A DNA stretch of 64,000 nucleotides from Peptoniphilus gorbachii (GCF_016908115.1 NZ_JAFBDH010000005.1:1-64000); one strand, 5' to 3'. Positions 25,487 through 35,900 are shown, counted from the stretch's first letter. Numbers and translations: made by a program. The notes: a model not told the origin generated them from the sequence alone.

Positions 25487-27806
25487 TAAAATCACCTATG
25501 GCAATCTCTGCAACTTCTTTGAAAGTGGAAACAGCTTTTATTTCAAGTCTTTCAACTGCTTCTTCTTCAATTTCTTTTAAGTCTCTCTTGTTTTCTTCGG
25601 GAATTATTACTGTTTTAACTCCATATCTTTCGGCAGCTAAAAGTTTTTCCTTTAGTCCACCAATTGGAAGAACTTTTCCGCGAAGGGTAATTTCTCCAGT
25701 CATAGCTACATCACTTTTCACTGGCTTTTTGGTAAGAGCTGATAAAACTGATGTGGCGATTGTAATTCCTGCTGAAGGTCCGTCCTTTGGCACTGCACCT
25801 TCAGGAACGTGAATGTGAATGTCTTTTTCACTTCTAAAGTTTGGATCAATCTTAAAATCTTCTGCATTTGATGCAATGTGAGAAATGGCAGCTATGGCAG
25901 ACTCTTTCATGACGTCTCCAAGAGAACCTGTAAGAGTTAATTTTCCTTTTCCAGGCATAACCGTTGTCTCTATGACAAGTGTAGTGCCGCCAACTTCTGT
26001 CCAGGCAAGTCCATTAACTGAACCCACTTCAGAATTTTTTTCTCTTTCATTTATTAAATAAATTTTTTCGCCAAGGAAGTCTGAAATATTTCTCGTGGAT
26101 ACAGAAACTTTATCTAAATCTTCTTCCACAATTTTTAGGGCAGACTTTCTCACAATTTTTGAAATTTGTTTTTCTAAACCTCTAACACCAGATTCACGAG
26201 TGTAGTAATCTATAATGTCCTTTAGGGCCTTTTCAGAAATATTTATATTTTCCTTTTTTAATCCATTTTCAGAAATTTGTTTTGAAACTAAATATTTTTT
26301 TGCAATATTTAATTTCTCATTTGGAGTGTAGCCACCAATTTCTATTACTTCCATTCTATCAAGAAGTGGTCTTGGTATAGTGGCAGTTGTATTTGCTGTT
26401 GCTATAAAAAATACATTGGATAAGTCAAAGGGAAGTTCCAAATATCTATCTGTAAAGGAATTATTTTGCTCTGGATCAAGTACTTCTAAAAGTGCAGAAG
26501 CTGGATCGCCCTTAAAATCATTTCCTATTTTATCTATTTCGTCAAATAAAAATACTGGATCATTTTTTTCTGCTTTTTTCATGAGAGAAATAATTCTACC
26601 AGGAAGAGCGCCAATGTAAGTTCTTCTGTGCCCTCTAATTTCTGCTTCATCAGTTACACCACCAAGGCTCATGCGAACAAATTCTTTATTAAGGGAATTT
26701 GCAATAGACTTGGCAATAGAAGTCTTTCCAACTCCAGGAGGTCCCACAAGGCAAAGTATAGGTCCCTTATTTTTGTCGCCAGATAAAATTCTAACAGCAA
26801 TAAATTCTAGGATTCTCTCTTTAACATTTTTAAGACCATAGTGATCCTCATTTAAAACTTTTCTAGCCTGGCTTAATTTTACTTTTTCTTCTCCAGCTTC
26901 AAGCCAAGGAAGGTCAATTATCCAGTCAAGATAATTTATAAGCATTGAATAATCTGGAGACTGAGAATTTAAATTGCCAAGTTTTTTTATTTCACTTAGG
27001 GCTTTTTCCCTAACTTCATCAGGAAGATTTTTCTCTTCTATTTTTTTCTTGTAGACTTCTGTTATTTCGCCTTCATCTTCTCCATCGCCAAGTTCCTTGT
27101 GGATGACGCGAAGTTGTTCCTTTAAATAGTATTCCCTTTGGATGTCGTCCATTTTCTTTTTAACTTGGTCGTTGATATTTTTTTCAATAGATAAAATTTC
27201 AATTTCCTTTTTCATTATCTCGTGAAAGGCTACAAGTCTTTCATAAATATCAGTTGTCTCAAGTAATTTTTGGTATTCTTCAAGTTTAAAATTTAAATAC
27301 CCAACAACTGTATCGATAAACCTTGAAGGATCGTCAGTGTCTGCAATGTTAGATAAAAGTCCTGGGAAGAATTTTTCATCTAAGGATGCATAGGATTCTA
27401 AATCGCTTAGGGCAAGACGAAGGGCTGCTTCAATTTCATCGTCTTTTGTGTAGTCAACTTCATCTTCTTCTAGGATTTCTATGTCAGCCTCAATTATTTC
27501 ATCGCTAATATGAAGCTTTGATATTTTTGCCCTCTCTTCACCTTCAACAAGAACCCTTACAATTCCACCTGGGAGTTTTAAAATTTGTTTTATAGTTGCC
27601 ACAGTCCCAACATCAAAGAGGTCTTCTCTCTTTGGATCTTCAACTTCTAATTCTCTTTGTGCCACTAAAAATATTTTTGAGTCCTGCATTTCTGATCTTT
27701 CAATTGCGTTTACAGAGATTTTTCTGCCACAATCAAAGTGCATAACCATGTGGGGAAAGATTACTAAATCTCGAAGAGGGATAAGTGGTAATTTTAAATT
27801 TTCCAT
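25473..27806 (-). CDS. lon: ATP-dependent protease Lon (LonA)
   Basis: A 777-residue protein with the usual LonA plan: an N-terminal substrate-binding domain (1-200), a coiled region, an AAA+ domain with Walker [13 protein letters not shown] and Walker B VFLFDEIDK, and a C-terminal serine-lysine protease with Ser in PKDGPSAGIT and Lys in GGLKEKLLAA. It degrades misfolded and regulatory proteins in the cytoplasm. A strong terminator stands just before its ribosome binding site, so it may be expressed by read-through from clpX. Confidence 0.95.
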   Translation of the reverse strand: MENLKLPLIPLRDLVIFPHMVMHFDCGRKISVNAIERSEMQDSKIFLVAQRELEVEDPKREDLFDVGTVATIKQILKLPGGIVRVLVEGEERAKISKLHISDEIIEADIEILEEDEVDYTKDDEIEAALRLALSDLESYASLDEKFFPGLLSNIADTDDPSRFIDTVVGYLNFKLEEYQKLLETTDIYERLVAFHEIMKKEIEILSIEKNINDQVKKKMDDIQREYYLKEQLRVIHKELGDGEDEGEITEVYKKKIEEKNLPDEVREKALSEIKKLGNLNSQSPDYSMLINYLDWIIDLPWLEAGEEKVKLSQARKVLNEDHYGLKNVKERILEFIAVRILSGDKNKGPILCLVGPPGVGKTSIAKSIANSLNKEFVRMSLGGVTDEAEIRGHRRTYIGALPGRIISLMKKAEKNDPVFLFDEIDKIGNDFKGDPASALLEVLDPEQNNSFTDRYLELPFDLSNVFFIATANTTATIPRPLLDRMEVIEIGGYTPNEKLNIAKKYLVSKQISENGLKKENINISEKALKDIIDYYTRESGVRGLEKQISKIVRKSALKIVEEDLDKVSVSTRNISDFLGEKIYLINEREKNSEVGSVNGLAWTEVGGTTLVIETTVMPGKGKLTLTGSLGDVMKESAIAAISHIASNAEDFKIDPNFRSEKDIHIHVPEGAVPKDGPSAGITIATSVLSALTKKPVKSDVAMTGEITLRGKVLPIGGLKEKLLAAERYGVKTVIIPEENKRDLKEIEEEAVERLEIKAVSTFKEVAEIAIGDFNEDK

Positions 27807-27817
27807 TTTTCACCTTC

Positions 27818-27842
27818 TAAAAAAGCCGTGGCGACCACGGCT
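27818..27842 (-). terminator. Terminator between clpX and lon
   Basis: Reverse-strand stem AGCCGTGG-tcg-CCACGGCT (27824-27842) followed by T6, ending only 12 bases before the lon start and overlapping its leader. Confidence 0.85.
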
Positions 27843-27850
27843 AAATTCAT

Positions 27851-29068
27851 TTATTTTTTAATTAATTCAGCAGACTCTGTACCTTCTACTGATTCTTTCG
27901 TTATTTTAACTGCTTTAATGTCGTCTCTTGAAGGAATTTCGTACATCACATTCATAATTGTGTTTTCGATAACTCCTCTTAATCCTCTAGCTCCTGCCTT
28001 CTTTTCTATTGCCTTTCTGGCAATATATTTTAAGGCTTCGTCTTCAAAAATTAAATCGACATCATCAAATTTTAATAGCTCCTTATATTGTTTTACAAGG
28101 GCATTCTTTGGCTTAGTCAAAATTTCTACTAGAGCATCTTCGTCTAATTCTTCAAGAGTAATTGTAACAGGAAGTCTTCCTATAAGTTCTGGAATAAGTC
28201 CAAACTTTAATAAGTCTTCTGTCTCAACTTTTTTAAGAATATTTTCTCTATTGGATTTTTTATCTACAAGTTCAGATCCAAATCCCATAGATGACTTAGC
28301 CGTTCTATTTTCAATAATTTTGTCTATTCCGTCAAAGGCACCACCAACAATGAATAAAATATTTGTGGTGTCAACTTGAATAAATTCTTGAGAAGGATGC
28401 TTTCTGCCACCTTGTGGCGGAACATTGGCAACAGTGCCTTCAATAATTTTTAAAAGTGCCTGTTGGACACCTTCTCCACTTACATCTCTTGTGATAGACA
28501 CATTTTCAGATTTTCTGGCAATTTTATCTATTTCGTCAATGTAAATAATTCCCTTTTCTGCCCTTTCAATGTCGTAATCAGCATTTTGAATTAATTTCAA
28601 AATAATATTTTCAACATCTTCGCCAACATAACCAGCCTCAGTTAAAGTTGTGGCATCGGCAATGGCAAAGGGAACATTTAAGAGTCTGGCAAGAGTTTGT
28701 GCAAGTAAAGTTTTACCTGAACCAGTTGGTCCAATCATTAAAATGTTGGACTTTTGAAGTTCTATATCTGGATTAACTTTCTTGGAAGATGATATTCTCT
28801 TGTAGTGATTATAAACTGCAACGGCAAGAGCACGCTTGGCATCCTCTTGTTTTACAACATATTGGTCTAAAATTTCTTTTATTTCAGCTGGCTTTTTAAG
28901 CTCAAAATCTTTATCCATCTCTACAGGAAGTTCAGCTTCTAAAATTGTGTGACATCTTTCGATACACTCATCACAAATATTTACATTAGGTCCGGCGATT
29001 AATCTATTCACTTGGTTTTGCGTTTTGCCACAGAATGAACATCTTAAAATTTCATCTGTATTTGACAT
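27851..29068 (-). CDS. clpX: ATP-dependent protease unfoldase ClpX
   Basis: A 405-residue protein with an N-terminal C4 zinc domain (CSFCGKT... CDEC), Walker [13 protein letters not shown], Walker [12 protein letters not shown] and sensor/arginine regions of ClpX. It unfolds substrates for ClpP, encoded immediately upstream with an eight-base gap. Confidence 0.96.
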   Translation of the reverse strand: MSNTDEILRCSFCGKTQNQVNRLIAGPNVNICDECIERCHTILEAELPVEMDKDFELKKPAEIKEILDQYVVKQEDAKRALAVAVYNHYKRISSSKKVNPDIELQKSNILMIGPTGSGKTLLAQTLARLLNVPFAIADATTLTEAGYVGEDVENIILKLIQNADYDIERAEKGIIYIDEIDKIARKSENVSITRDVSGEGVQQALLKIIEGTVANVPPQGGRKHPSQEFIQVDTTNILFIVGGAFDGIDKIIENRTAKSSMGFGSELVDKKSNRENILKKVETEDLLKFGLIPELIGRLPVTITLEELDEDALVEILTKPKNALVKQYKELLKFDDVDLIFEDEALKYIARKAIEKKAGARGLRGVIENTIMNVMYEIPSRDDIKAVKITKESVEGTESAELIKK

Positions 29069-29076
29069 ATCTCACC

Positions 29077-29661
29077 TCAAACCCTTTTTTCTATAACTTT
29101 ATCGATTAAACCATATTTTTTTGCTTCTTCAGAAGATAGCCAATAATCTCTATCTGTATCTCTTTCGATTTTTTCAAGATCTTGACCAGTTCTTTCAGCT
29201 AAAATTTCATTTAATTTTTTTCTGATTTTTAAAATCTTTTCTGCATTTATTTGAATATCACTTGCTTGACCTTGTGCACCACCAGAAGGTTGGTGAATCA
29301 TAATGTCAGAGTTAGGAAGGGCAAATCTCTTTCCCTTAGCTCCAGATGCAAGCAAAAATGCTCCCATAGATGCAGCCATTCCTATACAAATTGTAGAAAC
29401 ATCTGGCTTAATATAATTCATAGTGTCATAAATTGCAAAGCCTGCAGAAACAGATCCACCAGGTGAATTTATATAAAGTTGAATGTCCTTATTTGGGTCC
29501 TCAGATTCTAAAAACAAAAGTTGGGCAACAATTAAATCTGCCATAGTATCATTTACTTCGCCACTAGCAAAAATAATTCTGTCCTTTAAAAGTCTTGAAT
29601 AAATGTCATAGGATCTTTCGCCCCTATTAGTTTGTTCTACTACCATTGGCACTAATGCCAT
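29077..29661 (-). CDS. clpP: ATP-dependent Clp protease proteolytic subunit ClpP
   Basis: A 194-residue serine peptidase with its catalytic triad visible: Ser in [11 protein letters not shown], His in IMIHQPSGG and Asp in RDTDRDYWL. It forms the tetradecameric chamber with ClpX. The order tig-clpP-clpX is a conserved gene string. Confidence 0.96.
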   Translation of the reverse strand: MALVPMVVEQTNRGERSYDIYSRLLKDRIIFASGEVNDTMADLIVAQLLFLESEDPNKDIQLYINSPGGSVSAGFAIYDTMNYIKPDVSTICIGMAASMGAFLLASGAKGKRFALPNSDIMIHQPSGGAQGQASDIQINAEKILKIRKKLNEILAERTGQDLEKIERDTDRDYWLSSEEAKKYGLIDKVIEKRV

Positions 29662-29678
29662 TTAATCACATCCTCTGA

Positions 29679-31049
29679 TTATTTATCTTCTTTTTCTTCT
29701 TTATCTTTTTTTACTTCTTCTTTAATTTCTTCTTCAGTAGTTTCCTTTGGTTCAACAAATTTTGCCTTTTCAACAAGAGTGTCAATTGCTTTTCTCTTTT
29801 GAAGGTCGTCTCTTACAACTTCCTTGTTTTCGTTAAGCATGTATTCTCTCATTTTTTCCATGTGATCTTTGTCGTCTTTAAAGTATTCTTCAACAACTTT
29901 ATTAACTTCTTCTTCGATTTCATCATCACTAATTTCAATAGCTAAATCTTTTACAAGTGCTTCTAGGGCAAGATCATTTTTAACAGTTCTTTCTGCTTCA
30001 GGTCTCATAGTTTTTTTGAAATCATCAAGACTTTGACCAATCATTTTAATGTAGTCTTCAAAGCTAATTCCTTGAGCTCTTAGGCTTTGGTCATAATTTC
30101 TAATCATATCATCGATTTGGGCATTAATCATTCCTTCTGGAATATCTGCTTCTACCATTTCGCCGATTTTATCAATAGCTCTTCTTTGTTTTTCCATTTC
30201 AGAAGTTGTCTTGAATTCTTCTTCTTTTTTCTTTCTGATGTCAGCTTTAAATTCATCAAGAGTGTCAAATTCAGAAATATCTTTTACAAATTCGTCATCA
30301 AGTTCTGGAAGTTCTTCGTAAGAAATGCTATTTAATTTAATTTCAAATTTTGCATCTTTTCCTGCAAGATCTTTTTGGTGATAGTCTTCTGGGAATTTAA
30401 CAGTTATGTCAAATTCTTCACCAATTTCATGGCCAATTAATTGTTCTTCAAAGCCTGGGATAAATGTGTTGGAACCAATTTTAAGGTCTTGGCTTTCAGC
30501 TTCTCCACCTTCAAAATATTTTCCGTCAACAGAACCCTTGAAGTCGATATTTACAGTGTCGCCATCTTTTACAGCTCTATCATCAACATTTATAATTCTT
30601 GCATTCATTGCTCTTTGGTTTTCAACTTCAGAATCAATAAGTTCATCAGTTACTTCAAGAGTTGGATCTTCAATTTCAATTCCTTCGTAGTCTTTAAGTT
30701 CAACTTCTGGTTTAACATCAACAGAAACTTTAATAGTTAAGTCTTCATTATCTTTTACGCTGTCTTCGTCAATGTCAATATTTGGTTGGTCAACTACTTT
30801 AAGATCTAATTCTTTAATAGCTTCTTCATATTCAGCAGGAAGAAGTTCGTTAATAGCATCTTCAAAGAATACATCTTTTCCGTACATATTTTCGATCATC
30901 TTTCTAGGAACATGACCCTTTCTAAATCCAGGTAGTTGGAATTGTTTTTTGTTTTTCTTGTAAACTTCTGTCTCAGCATTATTTATATCTTCTCTTTTTA
31001 AAACAATGTCAAAAAAGACAGTGTTATTTTCTTTCTTTTTAATTTCCAT
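29679..31049 (-). CDS. tig: Trigger factor, ribosome-bound chaperone/prolyl isomerase
   Basis: A 456-residue protein with the N-terminal ribosome-docking signature GFRKGHVPRKMI, a central FKBP-type isomerase domain (about 150-240) and a long helical C-terminal domain ending in a Lys/Glu-rich tail. It shields nascent chains at the ribosome exit. A TATAAT (31093-31098, reverse strand) 44 bases upstream is its likely promoter, and GAGGAGG precedes the start. Confidence 0.95.
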   Translation of the reverse strand: MEIKKKENNTVFFDIVLKREDINNAETEVYKKNKKQFQLPGFRKGHVPRKMIENMYGKDVFFEDAINELLPAEYEEAIKELDLKVVDQPNIDIDEDSVKDNEDLTIKVSVDVKPEVELKDYEGIEIEDPTLEVTDELIDSEVENQRAMNARIINVDDRAVKDGDTVNIDFKGSVDGKYFEGGEAESQDLKIGSNTFIPGFEEQLIGHEIGEEFDITVKFPEDYHQKDLAGKDAKFEIKLNSISYEELPELDDEFVKDISEFDTLDEFKADIRKKKEEEFKTTSEMEKQRRAIDKIGEMVEADIPEGMINAQIDDMIRNYDQSLRAQGISFEDYIKMIGQSLDDFKKTMRPEAERTVKNDLALEALVKDLAIEISDDEIEEEVNKVVEEYFKDDKDHMEKMREYMLNENKEVVRDDLQKRKAIDTLVEKAKFVEPKETTEEEIKEEVKKDKEEKEDK

Positions 31050-31121
31050 TTTAATTGCCTCCTCGCTCTATGGCGTTTTTTTACATCTCTACATTATAAC
31101 ATAAGTTATTTTAAAAATATA

Positions 31122-31343
31122 TTAAATACCTCTATCCTTTAGGATTTTAGAGAGAATTTCTATTTCTTCGTCATTAAGAGTAACACCCTTTGACATTTTT
31201 TCGTGATTTTGGTCCCATTCTCTTAAATCATACTTAGCAGGTCTGTCATTAAAAGAAACCTTGTTAAGTTCCTTAGTCCAGCCCTTGGCACTTTCAGATA
31301 AAACTCCCAAGTGCTCTGTAATTTCAAATTTAAAGTCGCTCAT
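31122..31343 (-). CDS. YdbC-type PC4-like single-strand DNA-binding protein
   Basis: A 73-residue protein matching the YdbC/PC4 family (FEITEHLGVLSESAKGWTKE ... KYDLREWDQNHEKM-KGVTL). Relatives form dimers that bind single-stranded DNA and resemble the eukaryotic coactivator PC4. It follows proS by one base, so it is co-transcribed with it. Its role here is unknown. Confidence 0.85.
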   Translation of the reverse strand: MSDFKFEITEHLGVLSESAKGWTKELNKVSFNDRPAKYDLREWDQNHEKMSKGVTLNDEEIEILSKILKDRGI

Positions 31344-31344
31344 A

Positions 31345-33048
31345 TTACCTAACCTTTTCTACTTTCTTTAAAACATTTTTTATTGCATCTTCAGAAGAAA
31401 TTTCAGAATTTTCCATTTCTTTTCTAGTTGAATATTCAACTAAGCCTTCAGAAGATTTTTTGCCACAAGTTATTCTTAGTGGAATACCAATTAAGTCTCT
31501 GTCCTTAAACTTAACTCCAGCTCTTTCTTTTCTGTCATCAAGTAAAACTTCAATGCCCTTATTTTTTAATTCCTCGTAAATTTTTTCTCCAAGCTTAACT
31601 TGGTCTTCATCCTTAACATTTACTATTGTAACAATTGCTTCATATGGTGCCACAGCCATTGGCCAGATGATTCCATTATCGTCATGATTTTGTTCTATTA
31701 TAGCTGTTACAGATCTAGTAACACCTACACCATAGGAACCCATGTAAAAATAATTTGCCTTGCCATTTTCATCAAGATATGTTGCGTTTAAAGCTTCTGA
31801 ATATTTTGTACCCAATTTAAAAATATTTCCAACTTCAATGCCTCTGGCAAATTTATATTCTTCATCTGTTCCAGGAACTTTGTCGCCTTCAGCAACAAGA
31901 AGTAAATCATCTACAACTTCGCCCTCAAAATCTCTTCCATAATTTGCATTGATGTAGTGGTATTCTTCTTCATTTGCTCCAACAACAAGATTATCCATTT
32001 CAGTTACTCTTTTGTCAAAAATCATTCTAACATCAAGTCCAATAGGACCAGTGTAGCCTTTTTTAGATTTTATAGCTTCAATATCAGATTCTTCCATCAT
32101 TCTTATGTCATGTTCTGCAACTCCAGTATAAGTTACAAGTTTTGCCATATTTAATTCTCTGTCGCCAGGAATAAATACAAGAACAGGTTCATCGCCAAGC
32201 ATTAAATCAATTGCCTTAGCACATTTTTTTTGGTCAACTTTTAAAAATTTAGAAACTTCTTCGATAGTGCTTGCACCTGGTGTGTGTACTTTTTCTAATT
32301 CTTTTTTTTCTTCAGCTTCTGGAAGAATATATTCAACAGGAGCCTTTTCTTCAGTTGCTCCAAATTTTCCAGATTCAGCATAAACTATTACGCCTTCGCC
32401 TGTTTCAGAAAGAGCAATAAATTCATGTGAGCCAGTACCACCCATAGCACCATTGTCGCCTTCTACGATTTTATAATCAAGCTCTAATCTGTCAAAAATT
32501 TTTTCATAGGCCCTATACATATTCATGTAAGCTTCATGAAGTGTTTCTGGTGAAGTATCAAAAGTATAAGCATCCTTCATAGAAAATTCTCTTGCTCTAT
32601 TTATTCCAAATCTTGGTCTTTTTTCGTCTCTATATTTTGTTTGAATTTGATATAAATTTAGAGGAAGATCCTTATAGGATTTAACTTCATCTCTAATAAG
32701 AGTGGTAAAATATTCTTCCGCAGTTGGTCCAAGGCAGAACTCTCTGTCATTTCTGTCCTTTAACTTAAACATTTCAGGACCAAACTTTTCCCATCTACCA
32801 GACTCTTTCCAGATTTCAGCAGGTTGAATAGCTGACATCAAAATTTCCATTGATCCAGCCTCATCCATTTCTTCACGAACTATATTTTCAATTTTTCGAA
32901 TAGATCTATAGCCAAGTGGCAAGTAGGTATAAATACCACTAGCAGATTTTCTAATCATACCAGCCCTTAGGAGAAATTTGTGAGATGCAATCTCTGCATC
33001 TTGTGGATCCTCCCTAAGAGTAGGCATATAAAGTTTTGATAATCTCAT
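31345..33048 (-). CDS. proS: Prolyl-tRNA synthetase, bacterial type
   Basis: A 567-residue class II synthetase. Motif regions seen: SAIQPAEIWKESGRW, motif 2 around RPRFGINRAREFSMKDAY, and motif 3 MGSYGVGVTR. A central editing insertion (about 230-390) and the C-terminal anticodon-binding domain give the bacterial ProS layout. It attaches proline to tRNA-Pro. The start has GGAGG. I saw no T-box leader in the 236 bases upstream. Confidence 0.95.
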   Translation of the reverse strand: MRLSKLYMPTLREDPQDAEIASHKFLLRAGMIRKSASGIYTYLPLGYRSIRKIENIVREEMDEAGSMEILMSAIQPAEIWKESGRWEKFGPEMFKLKDRNDREFCLGPTAEEYFTTLIRDEVKSYKDLPLNLYQIQTKYRDEKRPRFGINRAREFSMKDAYTFDTSPETLHEAYMNMYRAYEKIFDRLELDYKIVEGDNGAMGGTGSHEFIALSETGEGVIVYAESGKFGATEEKAPVEYILPEAEEKKELEKVHTPGASTIEEVSKFLKVDQKKCAKAIDLMLGDEPVLVFIPGDRELNMAKLVTYTGVAEHDIRMMEESDIEAIKSKKGYTGPIGLDVRMIFDKRVTEMDNLVVGANEEEYHYINANYGRDFEGEVVDDLLLVAEGDKVPGTDEEYKFARGIEVGNIFKLGTKYSEALNATYLDENGKANYFYMGSYGVGVTRSVTAIIEQNHDDNGIIWPMAVAPYEAIVTIVNVKDEDQVKLGEKIYEELKNKGIEVLLDDRKERAGVKFKDRDLIGIPLRITCGKKSSEGLVEYSTRKEMENSEISSEDAIKNVLKKVEKVR

Positions 33049-33240
33049 ATTACCTCCATAATAAAAGTATTATAATAAATAAAATAAATTTCCACAAGTT
33101 TTATGAAAAATCTCGTGGCACGCTATTTTTATTATACTATAAAGACGCCAATACTTCACAATTTTGCAAAAAATTTTTAGATTTTTAAATCTTAAATAAA
33201 TTCTTTTGCAAAAGTCACAAAAATTTTTTCCATTTTAAGG

Positions 33241-33246
33241 TATAAT
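33241..33246 (+). promoter_or_regulatory. -10 element upstream of the YeiH-type gene
   Basis: TATAAT 39 bases before the start codon, followed by AGGAGG at the ribosome binding site. The -35 is not distinct. Confidence 0.4.
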
Positions 33247-33284
33247 AGATAAATGTTTCATAAAATTAAATAGGAGGACTTATA

Positions 33285-34274
33285 ATGAAGAAAAAAGATT
33301 TAAGTGGAATTTTATTTTCAGCTTTAATTGCAATTTGTGCCTACTTTTTAGGTAAAAAATTGCCTGTAATAGGCGGACCAGTTTTTGGCATACTCTTTGG
33401 AATGATTTTAAATAATTTTAATAGACCAGAGTCCTTTGAATCTGGAATAAAATTCACATCAAAAAAAGTTTTGCAACTTGCAGTAGTTCTTTTAGGTTTT
33501 GGACTTAATCTTGGAGAAATTATAGTTGTTGGAAAATCATCACTACTTATTATTCTATCAACAATTTCAACTGCCCTAATAATTTCCTTTGTAGCTGCAA
33601 AAATTTTAAAAATTGATTCTGATGTAGCCACATTAGTTGGCGTTGGCTCATCAATTTGTGGTGGCTCTGCAATTGCAGCAACAGCACCAGTTATTAATGC
33701 AAAGGATGAAGATATTGCAACATCAATTTCTGTAATATTTTTATTTAATATTATAGCTGCCCTAATTTTTCCTACTCTTGGTGTAAAACTTGGCATGACT
33801 CACACAGGTTTTGGTATGTGGGCAGGTACAGCAATTAATGACACATCTTCAGTTGTTGCAGCATCTGGCACTTGGTCAACAATGTTTAATGACGACACTG
33901 CCCTAAATTATGCAACAATTGTAAAATTAACGAGAACTCTTGCTATAATTCCAATAACTCTTGTACTTGGAATAATAAAATCAAAGGAAAACACAGAAAA
34001 AGTTAGTCCTTTAAAGGCTTTTCCAACATTTATTTTATTTTTCCTACTTGCATCAATTATAACAACAGTTTTACCTCTTCCAGAAACTTTCTTGTCTACA
34101 ATGAAATTTTTGTCAAAATTTTTCATCATTATGGCAATGACAGCAATTGGACTTAACACTTATATAAAGAAATTAATTTCAGAAGGTGGCAAGGCAATAG
34201 TTGAGGGTGCCCTTTGTTGGATAGGAATAATTTTAGTAAGTTTATTAATGCAACACTTACTTGGAATTTGGTAA
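33285..34274 (+). CDS. YeiH family (UPF0324) putative sulfate exporter/transporter
   Basis: A 329-residue membrane protein with about ten helices and the family signature GVGSSICGGSAIAATAPVIN in the middle. The family is annotated as putative sulfate exporters, but experimental support is thin. It stands alone, divergent from proS. An IS200-like element lies between its stop codon and a later terminator hairpin. Confidence 0.88.
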   Translation: MKKKDLSGILFSALIAICAYFLGKKLPVIGGPVFGILFGMILNNFNRPESFESGIKFTSKKVLQLAVVLLGFGLNLGEIIVVGKSSLLIILSTISTALIISFVAAKILKIDSDVATLVGVGSSICGGSAIAATAPVINAKDEDIATSISVIFLFNIIAALIFPTLGVKLGMTHTGFGMWAGTAINDTSSVVAASGTWSTMFNDDTALNYATIVKLTRTLAIIPITLVLGIIKSKENTEKVSPLKAFPTFILFFLLASIITTVLPLPETFLSTMKFLSKFFIIMAMTAIGLNTYIKKLISEGGKAIVEGALCWIGIILVSLLMQHLLGIW

Positions 34275-34289
34275 GATAAAATTTAATCA

Positions 34290-35040
34290 ACTTTAATCAT
34301 AACCACCCGTAAAACGGGTGGTTTGATCACGGGCTATAAGCCCGAGTGATACCAACCAGCGTCTCAAGGCGCTGGTTTTCACTTTGTTCAAACCTTATTG
34401 TTTTTGCCTCTTTAGCCAGCCCTGAAAGGGCTTTATTCATCTTCTTTTGAATGGATCTTCGTATTCTTTTACACTCAATTTATCCATTGCTATGTCGTGT
34501 TGCTCTTGCTCTCTTATATACTTTGCTATTGTTTGTTCATTCAATCCTACTGTACTTACATAATATCCCTCTGCCCAAAAATGTCTATTTCCAAATTTGT
34601 ATTTTAGGTTTGCATGCTTGTCAAACATCATTAGTGCACTTTTTCCTTTCAAGTATCCCATGAAACTTGACACTGATATTTTTGGAGGAATACTAACTAA
34701 CATATGCACATGATCTGGCATTAAATGTCCTTCTATTATTTCTACTCCTTTGTATTTACATAACATCCTAAATATTTCTCCCAAACTATCTCGGTATTGA
34801 TTAAATACTATTTTTCGTCTATACTTTGGTGTAAAGACAATATGATATTTACACATCCATTTTGTGTGTGATAATGAATTTGCCTTTTGAGCCATATTAA
34901 TCACCTCTTATTATTTTAGGTCTGAACAACTCTATTATAATACTGAAGTGATTTTTTGGTATAACCTATTGTTGCCTACCCGCATAGCGGGTAGTTTTTT
35001 GTTTCGCACGCGTTGCGTGCTCAACTGACTAAAGTCACAA
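34290..35040 (-). mobile_element. IS200-like insertion sequence with hairpin ends
   Basis: One transposase gene is flanked by hairpin-rich ends and no long terminal inverted repeats, as usual for the IS200/IS605 family. Hairpins: CCACCCG-taaaa-CGGGTGG (34304-34322) and CCAGCG...CGCTGG on the 3' side; CTACCCG-cata-CGGGTAG (34976-34993) and GCACGC...GCGTGC on the 5' side. There is no tnpB, so it is of IS200 type. Exact ends were not determined. Confidence 0.8.
34437..34895 (-). CDS. tnpA: IS200/IS605-family TnpA transposase (HUH single-strand type)
   Basis: A 152-residue Y1 transposase with the HUH pair in GHLMPDHVHMLV and the nucleophile tyrosine in IAKYIREQEQHD. It appears complete and cuts single-stranded DNA at hairpin-marked ends. 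The start is the ATG at 34895; the GTG nine bases upstream is part of its AGAGGTG site. The gene lies in reverse orientation behind the yeiH-type gene. Confidence 0.92.
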   Translation of the reverse strand: MAQKANSLSHTKWMCKYHIVFTPKYRRKIVFNQYRDSLGEIFRMLCKYKGVEIIEGHLMPDHVHMLVSIPPKISVSSFMGYLKGKSALMMFDKHANLKYKFGNRHFWAEGYYVSTVGLNEQTIAKYIREQEQHDIAMDKLSVKEYEDPFKRR

Positions 35041-35047
35041 TATAAAA

Positions 35048-35080
35048 ATCTCTTGCAAGAAAATTTGTAAGAGATTTTTT
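35048..35080 (+). terminator. Terminator, probably of the yeiH-type gene displaced by the IS
   Basis: The stem ATCTCTTGCAA / TTTGTAAGAGAT with a T6 tail lies just past the IS200-like element; without the insertion it would follow the yeiH-type stop codon closely. Confidence 0.7.
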
Positions 35081-35128
35081 ATTTCTAAAGATATTTTTTA
35101 TCTTTACTTTGGATTTTAAAAATTAAAA

Positions 35129-35156
35129 CAAAAAAATAAAAGCCCTCTCGAGCTTT
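35129..35156 (-). terminator. Terminator of the lysine ABC transporter operon
   Basis: Reverse-strand stem AAAGCTC / GGGCTTT (35139-35156, one G-T pair) followed by a T-rich tail, 15 bases after the ATPase gene. Confidence 0.8.
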
Positions 35157-35171
35157 TTATTTTTAAATTAT

Positions 35172-35900
35172 TTATAAAACCATGGACAAAAATTCCTTTG
35201 CCCTTTTTGTTTTTGGATTTCTGAAAAATTCCTTTGAATCTTCATCTTCTGCAATTACTCCCTTGTCCATAAAGAGAACTCTATTTGATACATCTCTTGC
35301 AAAGCCCATTTCGTGAGTTACAACAAGCATTGTAAGTCCTTCTTCTGCCAAGTCACGCATAACATTTAAAACTTCATTTACCATTTCTGGGTCAAGAGCT
35401 GATGTTGGCTCATCAAAAAGTAAAACTTCTGGATTCATGGAAAGAGATCTTGCAATGGCAACTCTTTGCTTTTGTCCACCAGATAGGGATGTTGGTTTTG
35501 CGTCCTTAAAGGGATACATGCCAACTTTTTTTAAAAATTCTTCTGCAACTTTTACAGCTTCATCACGAGATTTTTTTAAAACTTTGACTTGTCCTATGAC
35601 GCAATTTTCAAGAACGCTCATGTTGTTAAAGAGGTTAAAAGATTGAAACACCATGCCAACTTTTGTCCTATAATTATTTATTGACACTTCATCTAAAATA
35701 TTTTCTCCATGATATTTTATTTTTCCACCATCAGGTTCTTCCAAGAGATTTATACATCTAAGAAGGGTGGACTTCCCTGAGCCAGAGGATCCAATTATTG
35801 AAACAACTTCTCCCTTTTTGACTTTAAAATTTATATCCTTTAAAACTTCATTTGCGCCAAAACTTTTTTTCAAATTTTCTATTTCAAAGATATTTTCCAT
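35172..35900 (-). CDS. Amino-acid ABC transporter ATPase (lysine uptake)
   Basis: A 242-residue ATPase of the polar amino acid (GlnQ/HisP) group with Walker [16 protein letters not shown], signature [15 protein letters not shown] and Walker [15 protein letters not shown]. It ends the three-gene operon that is controlled by the lysine riboswitch, so lysine is the probable substrate. It follows the permease gene with one base between. Confidence 0.92.
   Translation of the reverse strand: MENIFEIENLKKSFGANEVLKDINFKVKKGEVVSIIGSSGSGKSTLLRCINLLEEPDGGKIKYHGENILDEVSINNYRTKVGMVFQSFNLFNNMSVLENCVIGQVKVLKKSRDEAVKVAEEFLKKVGMYPFKDAKPTSLSGGQKQRVAIARSLSMNPEVLLFDEPTSALDPEMVNEVLNVMRDLAEEGLTMLVVTHEMGFARDVSNRVLFMDKGVIAEDEDSKEFFRNPKTKRAKEFLSMVL

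Noticed and set aside
27828-28379. Long forward-strand frame opposite clpX
   Set aside because: Low-complexity Ser/Phe-rich translation without ribosome site, fully antisense to conserved clpX coding sequence.
33049-33284. T-box leader upstream of proS
   Set aside because: No T-box core sequence or antiterminator could be found in the 236 bases between proS and the divergent gene.
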